A stretch of 15,971 bases of DNA from Limnohabitans sp. (lineage in GTDB: Bacteria > Pseudomonadota > Gammaproteobacteria > Burkholderiales > Burkholderiaceae_C). Position 1 is the stretch's first letter, and every line of letters begins with the position of its first letter. Under the pieces are notes generated by a model. That model worked only from the letters and a program-made list of their open reading frames with translations. It searched no databases and had not been told where the DNA came from. The translations under genes were made by a program, and so were the position numbers. Positions 1 through 6,611 of the stretch are shown here, in pieces. The stretch is from contig JALQUL010000470.1 of the NCBI GenBank assembly GCA_023260735.1, positions 1 to 15,971 on the forward strand, written 5' to 3'.

Positions 1-2
1 GT

Positions 3-515
3 CAAGGTTGGACCGAAGTTCTAAAGACCTTAAGTCAACGCAATATCACCACCAGTGTAGATGTGAACATGCGCTTAATTGCTTCGCAAGACCACGCCTC
101 TTACCGAGACACTATTCATGCTTTAGTACCCTACGCCTCTATCATTAAAGTCAGTGATGAAGACTTGCTTGCCATTGGTAAAACGAAAGATGCCATCGAG
201 GAGGCCAAATCTTTCATTAACAGCAATGCAACAACCAAAATAGTAGTGCTTACTTTAGGTGCCGAGGGTGCTTGGGCGATTACTAAAGATGCTGCGCAAT
301 TTTGCCCTGGTCCTAAAGTTAAAGTAGTCGATACAGTGGGTGCTGGCGACTGTTTTTATGCCGGTTTTATTTGTTACCTAGATGAAAATGGCTTATTGGA
401 TATTGCCCCCACAGAAGCACAATTACAAGAAGCCTTGCAGTTTGCAAGTAAAGTGACTTCATTTAATTTACAACAACAAGGTTGTGTGCCGCCTTGGCGT
501 CATCAAGTGGCTTAA
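3..515 (+). CDS. PfkB-family carbohydrate kinase, probably fructokinase-like (5' truncated by window edge)
   Basis: This is the C-terminal part of a ribokinase/PfkB-fold sugar kinase, which phosphorylates a sugar or nucleoside with ATP in the cytoplasm. The frame is open back to the window edge, so the true start lies outside; the ATG at 69 and GTG at 63 are internal. Visible signatures are SVDVNMR near codon 20 (the family D-x-N-x-R strand), a GAEGAW segment, and VDTVGAGDCFYAGF, the PfkB signature 2 with the GAGD anion hole. The catalytic base would be the Asp encoded at 348-350. The tail, with a QQQG segment, is typical of fructokinase-like members, but the sugar cannot be fixed without the N-terminal half. 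A hairpin terminator follows 12 bases after the stop, so this is the last gene of its transcript. Confidence 0.88.
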   Translation, partial: QGWTEVLKTLSQRNITTSVDVNMRLIASQDHASYRDTIHALVPYASIIKVSDEDLLAIGKTKDAIEEAKSFINSNATTKIVVLTLGAEGAWAITKDAAQFCPGPKVKVVDTVGAGDCFYAGFICYLDENGLLDIAPTEAQLQEALQFASKVTSFNLQQQGCVPPWRHQVA

Positions 516-526
516 AAATGAAACTT

Positions 527-571
527 AAAAACCAAGCACTATACTTGCTCAAGCCTAGACGCTTGGTTTTT
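527..571 (+). terminator. Intrinsic terminator after the sugar kinase gene
   Basis: The arm AAAAACCAAGC at 527-537 pairs with GCTTGGTTTTT at 561-571 around a 23-base loop. The A-rich left and T-rich right flanks would let it act in both directions. The same CCAAG/CTTGG core recurs in the terminator at 5086-5116. Confidence 0.7.
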
Positions 572-700
572 CAATAATACTTATAGGGCCGTTTTATCTT
601 GATAAAAAGAGCCGTGTCATTGAATAAGTAATTCAAAGCATGGTAAAAAAGATCTGTTCTCAAGGCACTACAATCTATACGTTAAGTAAAAAGGATTGTT

Positions 701-1603
701 GTGTTTAAAAATTTAATGATTTACCGGTTAGATCCGACATGGCAGATTGAATTGTCTGATTTGGAAACCAAACTACAAGACAATAAATTTACCGAGTGTG
801 GTGCGAGCCAACAAAAATCGGTGGGCTGGTTAGAACCTAGAGGCGAACAGTTTGGCCCTTTGGTTGAATCCATTGCTTCCCAATGGATTTTAAAACTCCA
901 AATCGAGACCAAATCAGTCCCTACTTCGGTGGTCAAGCGTCAGCTCGATAAAGTAATAGCAGAGGTGCAAAAAACTACAGGCCGTAAACCAGGAAAAAAA
1001 GAGCAAAAAGATATCAGAGACGATTTAATCTTAAGCCTATTGCCACAGGCTTTTGCTAAACAATCACAGGTCTTGATTTGGATAGATCAACAGAATGGCT
1101 TTTTGTTTACTGATGCAAGTAGTCAAGCCAAATCCGATGAGGTCATGACCTTATTGGTTAATAGTATTCCTGGTTTTTCGGCAATGTTATTACAAACTCA
1201 AACCGCCCCACAATCGGCAATGGCCCAATGGTTGCTGGCTCAGTCTGCTGACGAGTTGCCTGTAGCATTTGTAGTAGGTAAAGAGTGCTTACTTAAGTCA
1301 AGTACTGAAGAAAAATCAATGGTGAAATTTACTCGGCATAACCTCAGTACAGATGAAGTAAAAAAACATGTACAAGAAGGCAAAATGCCTCAGCAATTAG
1401 CCCTGAATTGGGAGGGGAAAGTTGATTTTTTATTAACCGACACCTTGCAATTAAAAAAGATCAAACCAGAGGAAGACAACACTGATAAAGGTACAGATAC
1501 AAAACAAGATGCTTTTGATGCCAATATCGTGTTAAACATGGGGGTATTGGGTCCAATGGTGATTGATTTAATAGAGGCTTTGGGCGGCGAAATGCCAAGT
1601 TAA
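701..1603 (+). CDS. rdgC: Recombination-associated protein RdgC
   Basis: RdgC is a nucleoid-associated protein that forms a dimeric ring around double-stranded DNA and restrains RecA-mediated strand exchange. The product is 300 residues, close to the roughly 303 of E. coli RdgC. It opens with MFKNLMIYRL, matching the conserved FKNL-x-x-YR N-terminus. It also has the GW-x-EPRG segment near residue 43, a K-R-Q-L-D-K helix near 80 to 90 and a G-R-K-P-GKKE loop near 95. The start is the GTG at 701, preceded by AAGGA at 691-695; the ATG at 716 would remove the conserved first strand. It appears monocistronic, with a hairpin on either side, and converges with the MATE gene. Identification is firm. 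Confidence 0.95.
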   Translation: MFKNLMIYRLDPTWQIELSDLETKLQDNKFTECGASQQKSVGWLEPRGEQFGPLVESIASQWILKLQIETKSVPTSVVKRQLDKVIAEVQKTTGRKPGKKEQKDIRDDLILSLLPQAFAKQSQVLIWIDQQNGFLFTDASSQAKSDEVMTLLVNSIPGFSAMLLQTQTAPQSAMAQWLLAQSADELPVAFVVGKECLLKSSTEEKSMVKFTRHNLSTDEVKKHVQEGKMPQQLALNWEGKVDFLLTDTLQLKKIKPEEDNTDKGTDTKQDAFDANIVLNMGVLGPMVIDLIEALGGEMPS

Positions 1604-1628
1604 AAAACGAATTAATTAGGTGGTTTAA

Positions 1629-1662
1629 AAATAGTCATTACCAAGCTTTGTAATGACTATTT
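1629..1662. terminator. Bidirectional hairpin between rdgC and the MATE gene
   Basis: A perfect 13-bp stem, AAATAGTCATTAC at 1629-1641 and its complement at 1650-1662, closes an 8-base loop. Read on the minus strand it is followed by a run of five T, so it best serves the MATE transcript. On the plus strand the T-tract is weak. The distal arm ends two bases from the MATE stop codon. Confidence 0.75.
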
Positions 1663-1664
1663 AT

Positions 1665-3014
1665 CTAAAATACGGATTTAATTTTTAGTTGTTTTAAAAC
1701 TCTATTCATCAACCAAATCGCAATACAACCAAAACCCACCAAGCCCAAACCATAACCCGCTAAAATGCCGTAAATTCCAAACCATTGACCACCTAAATAA
1801 ATAAACGGAATGACACCTAAGGTAGAGCGACCCCAATTAAGTAGTGTGGAGTAAAAAGGGTAACCCAAATTATTAAAACCAGCATTGGCCACAAATATAG
1901 CCCCGTTAAACATAAAGCTACCTGCTACAAAATAGCAGAAAAATAAAATCATCTTGTAAGACAATCCAGTTGCGCCAAATGAGTGCGCAATAAAGCTGGC
2001 AAGGCTGGCTAATAAAAGCCATATTACCAAGACATAAACTAAAACGACCAAAAAACTATAGTTCATTGTTGCTTTAATTCGGGTTAATAAACCCGCTCCT
2101 AAATTTTGTCCTAATATGGGACCAACCGATCCGGACAAGGCAAATAAACCAACAAATGCGACTGGAATAATCCGAGTAATGACCGCCCATCCTGCGACGG
2201 CATCATCACCATAAGGTCCAATCGCGGCGGTAGTAAAAGCATTGCCAACTGGGGTTGCAATTTGAGTAAGAACTGCAGGAAAAGCAATAATAAAATAAGG
2301 CTTGATATTTTGTATGCTTAATTGCCAGCTTGGCCAGGCAAATAGACCATGCACTTTAATTAAAAAAGTAAGACCCACAGATACCATCACAATGCGTGCC
2401 AAAATAGTCGAGTAAGCCGCTCCATCTAAACCCAAGCCAAAACCAAAAATAAACAAAGGGTCTAAAACGGCTGTTGTCAAACCCGCAATTAAAGTAATCA
2501 GCATGGCATTTTTAGCATCTCCTTTGGCTCTAATCAGTGCCGAGACACACATACCAATTCCTATGAAAGGCACAGAGGGCAAGACCATATGGGTAAAGCG
2601 CAAAGCCAATCGAGCGGTTTCGCCCTTGGCTCCTAAAAGGCTTAAAAGGTAAGCTAAAAATGGATAGACCAATAAAGCAGCCAAGCTCATTAAACAAATG
2701 GTAAAAACAATGGCAGTGCCAGCTAATAATTGGGCTTGCTTGATATCGCCTTTACCTAAAGCCCGCGAAGTTAATGCTGATGCAGCAATTGACAATCCAA
2801 TGGATAGCGACGCCAGAAAAAACAAAATAGTACCAGCATAGCCTACTGCTGCGGCTAGTTCTTTATGCCCTAATTGTGAGATGTAAAACAAGTTGAGTAC
2901 ATCCACAAAAAAAACCGCAATTAAACCAGCGCAGCCAGCCGCTGACATGGTTAAGACATGGCGCAATATGGAGCCTTGGGTGAATTTAGCAGGAATAGAG
3001 GGTGTAGTTGACAT
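1665..3014 (-). CDS. MATE family efflux transporter
   Basis: This is a multidrug and toxin extrusion transporter of the inner membrane, which expels cationic drugs or metabolites in exchange for Na+ or H+. The 449-residue length fits the family, and about 12 hydrophobic segments can be counted in two homologous halves. The N-terminal half contains the typical stretch N-x-x-Y-I-S-Q-L-G near residue 41, followed by ALTSRALGKGD near 81. The second half has GPILGQNLGAG near 300, which corresponds to the usual G-x-x-x-G-Q-N-x-G-A motif. No clear Shine-Dalgarno precedes the ATG. No regulator gene is adjacent. The subfamily (NorM-like or DinF-like) and substrates cannot be decided here. The gene lies between two copies of an 11-base direct repeat (see findings). 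Confidence 0.9.
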   Translation of the reverse strand: MSTTPSIPAKFTQGSILRHVLTMSAAGCAGLIAVFFVDVLNLFYISQLGHKELAAAVGYAGTILFFLASLSIGLSIAASALTSRALGKGDIKQAQLLAGTAIVFTICLMSLAALLVYPFLAYLLSLLGAKGETARLALRFTHMVLPSVPFIGIGMCVSALIRAKGDAKNAMLITLIAGLTTAVLDPLFIFGFGLGLDGAAYSTILARIVMVSVGLTFLIKVHGLFAWPSWQLSIQNIKPYFIIAFPAVLTQIATPVGNAFTTAAIGPYGDDAVAGWAVITRIIPVAFVGLFALSGSVGPILGQNLGAGLLTRIKATMNYSFLVVLVYVLVIWLLLASLASFIAHSFGATGLSYKMILFFCYFVAGSFMFNGAIFVANAGFNNLGYPFYSTLLNWGRSTLGVIPFIYLGGQWFGIYGILAGYGLGLVGFGCIAIWLMNRVLKQLKIKSVF

Positions 3015-3283
3015 AAAAATGAAGTGTAAAAATGGTGTTGGTCAAATATTGACTTATAAATTTACTATTATTTTAATAATGGGAGTTGCTATTGGTTTGA
3101 ATAGTCATTAGGTCTTCATTCAAAACGGTTGGTCATTTTTTAGAGTCTTTTTATTTTCTAGCTTTCAAGCCAGGCCAAGGCAAGAGCAGGAAGTTCAATT
3201 ATCGACAAGATCCAAACACGCTAGAAACTCATATTGATAACGCATAGACTCAATAAAACCATTTTTTAATACCCTCATCTCCT
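3015..3283. other. Intergenic region upstream of the MATE gene and the pseudogene
   Basis: An AT-rich divergent gap. I see no convincing ORF, RNA or terminator. It holds a second copy of AATAGTCATTA at 3100-3110, which is also present inside the hairpin arm at 1630-1640. Promoters for the MATE gene and formerly for the downstream secreted-protein gene should lie here, but no clear -35/-10 pair stands out. Confidence 0.4.
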
Positions 3284-4137
3284 ATGAAACTTTTATTTCA
3301 GTTTTTTAAGGTACTCATTTCAATCTGTTTACTTCAAAGTTTGGCTGTACAAGCTACCACAGAAGCATAGATAAACGCCTTAATTGACAATTTAGAATTT
3401 AAAAAAACCATTAAAACACAAGTGCTTGAGCTTAATCGGTACGAGATAGAAAAAACAAGTGCACAATAGACTCCTCAGCAAAAAGAGCATTTTCTCAAAT
3501 TGCTTGCTGACATGGGGAGTAAATTAGAATGGGATGAGATTGGTCTTGATTCCATTTAAGTTTACAGCTTGAATTTCAATGAAAAACAAATTGATGTTTT
3601 CAATAATTTTTTTAAAAGTCTAGCAGGTAAAGTCTATAAAGATCAATACTAATATATGGATTTACCGTACAAAATTATGCTTGAAAAACATATTAACGAA
3701 TTATTAAAAAATTTTATTGATAATCCTAATGCCTTACTTCCAAAAATAAGATTATCAAGTCAACTAGACAAACAAGCTTACGAATTAATTTCTTTGTTGA
3801 TGGATGATAATAAGAAAGAGGAGTTTAATAATTCTAAAAAGCCTTTAAATGAAATGGTTCAAAATGTCGCAAAGGCCAAACGAATGAATCATTTTAATGA
3901 TGCATTTTCGCTTGAACCAATTAATTGGCGCAGTGCTAAAGTTTTATCAGAGAAAATTTCTCTCGAGGAAATAAGTTTACTTTTCTTCGCAGTCAAAGAC
4001 AAAAAATTCAGAATAACTTAAAAACTTTAGATGTTGTTAGTACAAGCTATGGCAATTATAGGCAACAAAAGTTTATGCAAGATTAGGAGTTCTTGGCGCT
4101 TGCGCAAAAAACTGTAGATCCCTCAAGCTCAGACTAG
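3284..4137 (+). pseudogene. Decayed secreted DUF2059-like protein gene, two tandem domain-like halves
   Basis: From the ATG at 3284 one frame encodes a signal peptide (MKLLFQFFKVLISICLLQ, then AVQA) and a helical protein, but it is broken by TAG at 3368, TAG at 3467, TAA at 3557 and TAA at 3650. Between the stops the sequence stays protein-like and continues in the same frame into the open stretch 3656-4021. The segment LEWDEIG...VYSLNFNEKQ...FFKSLAGK resembles DUF2059 (W near the start of the domain, Y-x-x-x-F, then FY-x-S-x-x-G-K). A second similar unit, INWRSAKVLSEKISLEEISLLFF, ends in a frameshift. Restoring one T near 3985-3988 gives FFRSQRQK and a further helical tail to TAG 4135, with one more stop at 4084. 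All internal stops would be Gln codons if one C-to-T change were reversed. The 121-codon ORF at 3656-4021 is best read as a fragment of this gene. Pseudogene status is near certain; the family call is moderate. Confidence 0.78.
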
Positions 4138-4190
4138 TCTTTACATTGTCACACAAGCCCTCTATACTGATTTTTTTGTTCAATCTAATA

Positions 4191-4194
4191 GGGG
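4191..4194 (+). promoter_or_regulatory. Ribosome binding site that sets the acid phosphatase start
   Basis: AGGGG ends 8 bases before the ATG at 4203. It favours this ATG over the in-frame TTG at 4146, which would add 19 residues and bury the signal peptide. Confidence 0.6.
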
Positions 4195-4202
4195 CCTTGT
4201 CA

Positions 4203-5054
4203 ATGAAGTCGATATGGATGAAGTCAGCCTGCGCAATTGTCGCAATGATGTGTTTTTCAGTGCAAGCTCAAACGGCTGCACCTGCTCCCAATACCACGGG
4301 GCCTACTGCTGCTGGCACCAATAATTTATTAATTGCATCGGTTGCCTGGAAACAAACTGCTGCCGAATATCGTGCCCTTTATTACCAAGGCTACAACTTA
4401 GCTAAATTTCGAGTAGAGCAAGCAATTGCTAAACGCAAAGCAGGCGATAAACCATTGGCGGTCGTTACTGATCTTGATGACACTGTTTTATTACCTTTGC
4501 CTTATTGGGGTCATTTAATCAATCAAAATAAAGATTTCTTTGATGATCCTATTTGGGATGCTTGGATTCCCAAAAATCAAATGGTAGTAGCCCCTGGTGC
4601 TTTAGAGTTTTTTAAATTTTGTGAAGCCAATGGAGTAGAGGTTTATTATGTGAGCAGTCGTGACCAAGGCGATAAAACACTAGAGTACGGTATTAACCAT
4701 GTAAAAGTAGCGGGCCTGCCTTATGCCGATGCCAATCATGTGACTATTTTGCGTGAGTCTTCCAATAAAGAAAAACGTCAGGATGAAATTGCCAAAGCTT
4801 TTGATGTGGTGGTATTTTTAGGTGATAACCTTAATGATTTTCGTCGTAAGTACTATACCAAAAATGTAGATGAGCGCATTCAATTAATGGAAGAAGATAA
4901 AGCCAAATATGGGAGTAACTATATTTTGTTTCCTAACCCAACCGATGGTCACTGGATGAGAGCTATTTTTGGCGATAGCGAGCCGCCTCCTAGCGATGCC
5001 AATCGTGAGATCTTTAAAAAGGCAGCGACTCGTCAAGCGTGGGATGGTAAATAA
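4203..5054 (+). CDS. Periplasmic class C acid phosphatase, e(P4)/HAD subfamily IIIB
   Basis: This is a HAD-superfamily phosphomonoesterase or 5'-nucleotidase that removes phosphate from nucleotides or cofactors outside the inner membrane. With the start at 4203 the product has 283 residues and a signal peptide cleaved after VQA near residue 22. There is no lipobox before the Cys at 17, so unlike Haemophilus e(P4) it is probably soluble in the periplasm. HAD motif I is VVTDLDDT, with Asp90 as nucleophile and Asp92 as acid/base. Motif II is YVSSRD near 149-154, the motif III Lys is in ESSNKEKR near 189, and motif IV is GDNLNDF at 207-213. The HWMRAIFGD tail is also typical of the family. It stands alone on the plus strand, just after the pseudogene, and ends at a strong terminator. 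Confidence 0.93.
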   Translation: MKSIWMKSACAIVAMMCFSVQAQTAAPAPNTTGPTAAGTNNLLIASVAWKQTAAEYRALYYQGYNLAKFRVEQAIAKRKAGDKPLAVVTDLDDTVLLPLPYWGHLINQNKDFFDDPIWDAWIPKNQMVVAPGALEFFKFCEANGVEVYYVSSRDQGDKTLEYGINHVKVAGLPYADANHVTILRESSNKEKRQDEIAKAFDVVVFLGDNLNDFRRKYYTKNVDERIQLMEEDKAKYGSNYILFPNPTDGHWMRAIFGDSEPPPSDANREIFKKAATRQAWDGK

Positions 5055-5085
5055 CCCCTTTTTCGTTTTTTGTTAACGGTAATGA

Positions 5086-5116
5086 AAAAACCAAGTCTTT
5101 TTTAGGCTTGGTTTTT
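5086..5116. terminator. Bidirectional terminator between acid phosphatase and MGMT-like gene
   Basis: AAAAACCAAG at 5086-5095 pairs perfectly with CTTGGTTTTT at 5107-5116 around an 11-base loop. Each direction reads out into a T-run. It serves the phosphatase gene on the plus strand and the LysR/MGMT-like unit on the minus strand. Confidence 0.85.
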
Positions 5117-5123
5117 GGTAGAA

Positions 5124-5552
5124 CTAAGTTTTGTATGATGAGGATGTTTCTGACGTACGAATGGTCTCTAACCATTTTGAATTTACCCTTAATTTTTTCG
5201 CAGTAGTAGATGCGGGCGCCACGACCCGCCAAAATGGACAGACTTGATGAATAGATTGACCGTGCTCTAATTCGTCACATGCATTTTCAGCCACAATTCT
5301 TAAAAATATTCCGGTGCTCACTGGGCATGTGGCATCGGCTTGATGTAAGCGGGCTAAATTTTTTCTTAGCTGTGCAGGGCTTAATGTGCTACCTGCAGGA
5401 ACTTGAGTTAGAAGATATTGATGTATTTCTAGTGGACTAGAAATTAATAATTTGCATCCTATGGGCAGTCCAGAAAATGGTTTTTCTAAGATACTAATAT
5501 GGGGCTTACCAGTTAAAAGTTTTTCGGCCCATGATTTTTTTTTAGTACTCAT
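5124..5552 (-). CDS. Small conserved protein, MGMT/ATL-like
   Basis: A 142-residue protein. I recognise the layout of a conserved proteobacterial family: KKSWAEKL at the N-terminus, a P-x-G-x-x-x-S-x-x-x-LR segment near residues 52-63, TCPVSTGIFLRIVAENA near 75-91 and CPFWRVV near 105-111, then a K-L segment. The order recalls the winged-helix C-terminal domain of O6-alkylguanine DNA alkyltransferases. There the helix-turn-helix is followed by PCHRV, or by PWHRV in the non-catalytic ATL proteins. Here PFWRV would occupy that site, without the acceptor Cys in place; a Cys sits just before the Pro. A DNA-lesion or DNA-binding role is inference only. It starts 25 bases after the LysR stop, with a purine-rich AGAGAG in front of its ATG, so the two are probably cotranscribed. 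Confidence 0.6.
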   Translation of the reverse strand: MSTKKKSWAEKLLTGKPHISILEKPFSGLPIGCKLLISSPLEIHQYLLTQVPAGSTLSPAQLRKNLARLHQADATCPVSTGIFLRIVAENACDELEHGQSIHQVCPFWRVVAPASTTAKKLRVNSKWLETIRTSETSSSYKT

Positions 5553-5577
5553 TTTGACTCTCTTTGATAGCGAGATA

Positions 5578-6513
5578 TTAACTAGTCGGATTGTGTAAAT
5601 CTTTTAGACATTTAGCAAATAGTTGTGTGGTTCTTGAGGCTTGAGGTGAGCGTCTTACGATAGATAAAAACTCACATCGGTACTGAAATACAGAGGGGTT
5701 AATGGCCTGCATTAACCCTTTTTCGATAAATGCATAAGCATAATGATTGGGTAAAAAACCTAAAAATTGTCCACTTAAAATGAGTGTAGCCACACCTTCT
5801 TGGTCAAAAGCAGTGGCTTTTCGGCTAAGCCTTACTTGTTGGCTAATTTCCATATTAGGTGAGTGGTAACCTAAGCCTGCAAAATGAAAAGCTCGTAAAC
5901 TTTCCCAATCTTTTGGATAAAGGTCTTCTTGATTAAACAAACTATGTTGTTGGCCAGCGTACAAATACATGGTTTCATCAAATAAGTTTTCATATTCAAG
6001 TGAGTCAGATTTTCTGTGACCAGGAATTACACCAATTTGAAAACGCCCATTCATAATGCCAGTTTCAATTGCATTAATTGGGGCAACATGTAATTGCAAA
6101 TTCACATCAGGTGCAAGTTGGCAAAACAGGGCAATCGCTTGATTGATTTTAGAGGTGGGATTGCTGGCTGTTTTATCAAATAAAGCAATATGCAATTGTC
6201 CTGCCATATGTTGATGAATTTCATCTACACCAGTTCTAAAGGCATCGGTGGCAGCCAACAAAGACAGGGTTTGGGCATAAATTTGTTCACCTTCTTGAGT
6301 GAGTGAAAACCCACCTCGACCACGCCGACACAAAGCCAAACCTAAGCGAATTTCTAAATCTTTTACATGCCGACTAATGGTAGAAATACCAATATTGAGT
6401 TCTAATTCGGCTGCAGCCATACCGCCACAATCGACTACTGCTTTAAATACACGTAATAAACGCATATCCATATCACTTATTTGTCCCACTTGACTTCGTT
6501 TTTTTAGTTTCAT
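5578..6513 (-). CDS. LysR-family transcriptional regulator, probably of beta-alanine degradation
   Basis: A 311-residue LysR-type regulator. The winged helix-turn-helix spans about residues 17-76 (MRLLRVFKAVVDCGGMAAAE, then ISTISRHVKDLE and the FSLTQEGE wing). The periplasmic-binding-protein-like effector domain follows from about 105 to 300. It is transcribed divergently from the aminotransferase gene with a 98-base gap carrying inverted repeats, the usual layout for a LysR activator of the neighbouring operon. In pseudomonads and Burkholderiales, LysR genes commonly sit beside this aminotransferase-dehydrogenase pair. The ligand is likely beta-alanine or a related omega-amino acid, by inference. 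The ATG at 6513 has no strong Shine-Dalgarno. Met15 or Met17 are possible later starts, because the first 14 residues are basic and lie outside the domain. Confidence 0.9.
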   Translation of the reverse strand: MKLKKRSQVGQISDMDMRLLRVFKAVVDCGGMAAAELELNIGISTISRHVKDLEIRLGLALCRRGRGGFSLTQEGEQIYAQTLSLLAATDAFRTGVDEIHQHMAGQLHIALFDKTASNPTSKINQAIALFCQLAPDVNLQLHVAPINAIETGIMNGRFQIGVIPGHRKSDSLEYENLFDETMYLYAGQQHSLFNQEDLYPKDWESLRAFHFAGLGYHSPNMEISQQVRLSRKATAFDQEGVATLILSGQFLGFLPNHYAYAFIEKGLMQAINPSVFQYRCEFLSIVRRSPQASRTTQLFAKCLKDLHNPTS

Positions 6514-6526
6514 AAATTACTAACTA

Positions 6527-6567
6527 AGGTTTGATAATTCATACTTTATAAGAGTATCACAAAACCT
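6527..6567. promoter_or_regulatory. Candidate LysR operator in the divergent gap
   Basis: Nested inverted repeats lie in the middle of the 98-base gap. AGGTTT (6527-6532) faces AAACCT (6562-6567), GATA (6533-6536) faces TATC (6555-6558), and ATACT (6541-6545) faces AGTAT (6553-6557). The dyads are nearly but not exactly co-centred, at 6546-6549. This fits a LysR recognition site plus activation site controlling both the regulator and the aminotransferase. Confidence 0.55.
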
Positions 6568-6599
6568 CACAATCAGTCACATAGTTATTTTATTGAAAT

Positions 6600-6605
6600 A
6601 AGGAG
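6600..6605 (+). promoter_or_regulatory. Strong ribosome binding site of the aminotransferase
   Basis: AAGGAG lies 6 bases before the ATG at 6612. It is the strongest Shine-Dalgarno in the window and contrasts with the SD-less leader of the downstream dehydrogenase. Confidence 0.8.
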
Positions 6606-6611
6606 ACGATC

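Noticed and set aside
63..515. Start of the sugar kinase at GTG 63 or ATG 69
   Set aside because: The frame is open to the left edge, and the residues upstream (including SVD before VNMR) complete a conserved PfkB motif, so these are internal codons.
2893..3111. 72-codon plus-strand frame
   Set aside because: It overlaps the MATE N-terminus in antisense and shows no ribosome binding site or recognisable motif.
3284..4137. Stop-codon recoding (TAG/TAA read as Gln) instead of a pseudogene
   Set aside because: Intact genes in the same window end at both TAA and TAG, and the gene also carries a frameshift, so decay is the simpler explanation.
4146..4202. TTG start extending the acid phosphatase by 19 residues
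   Set aside because: The extension would sit before a normal signal peptide, and an AGGGG site fits the ATG at 4203.
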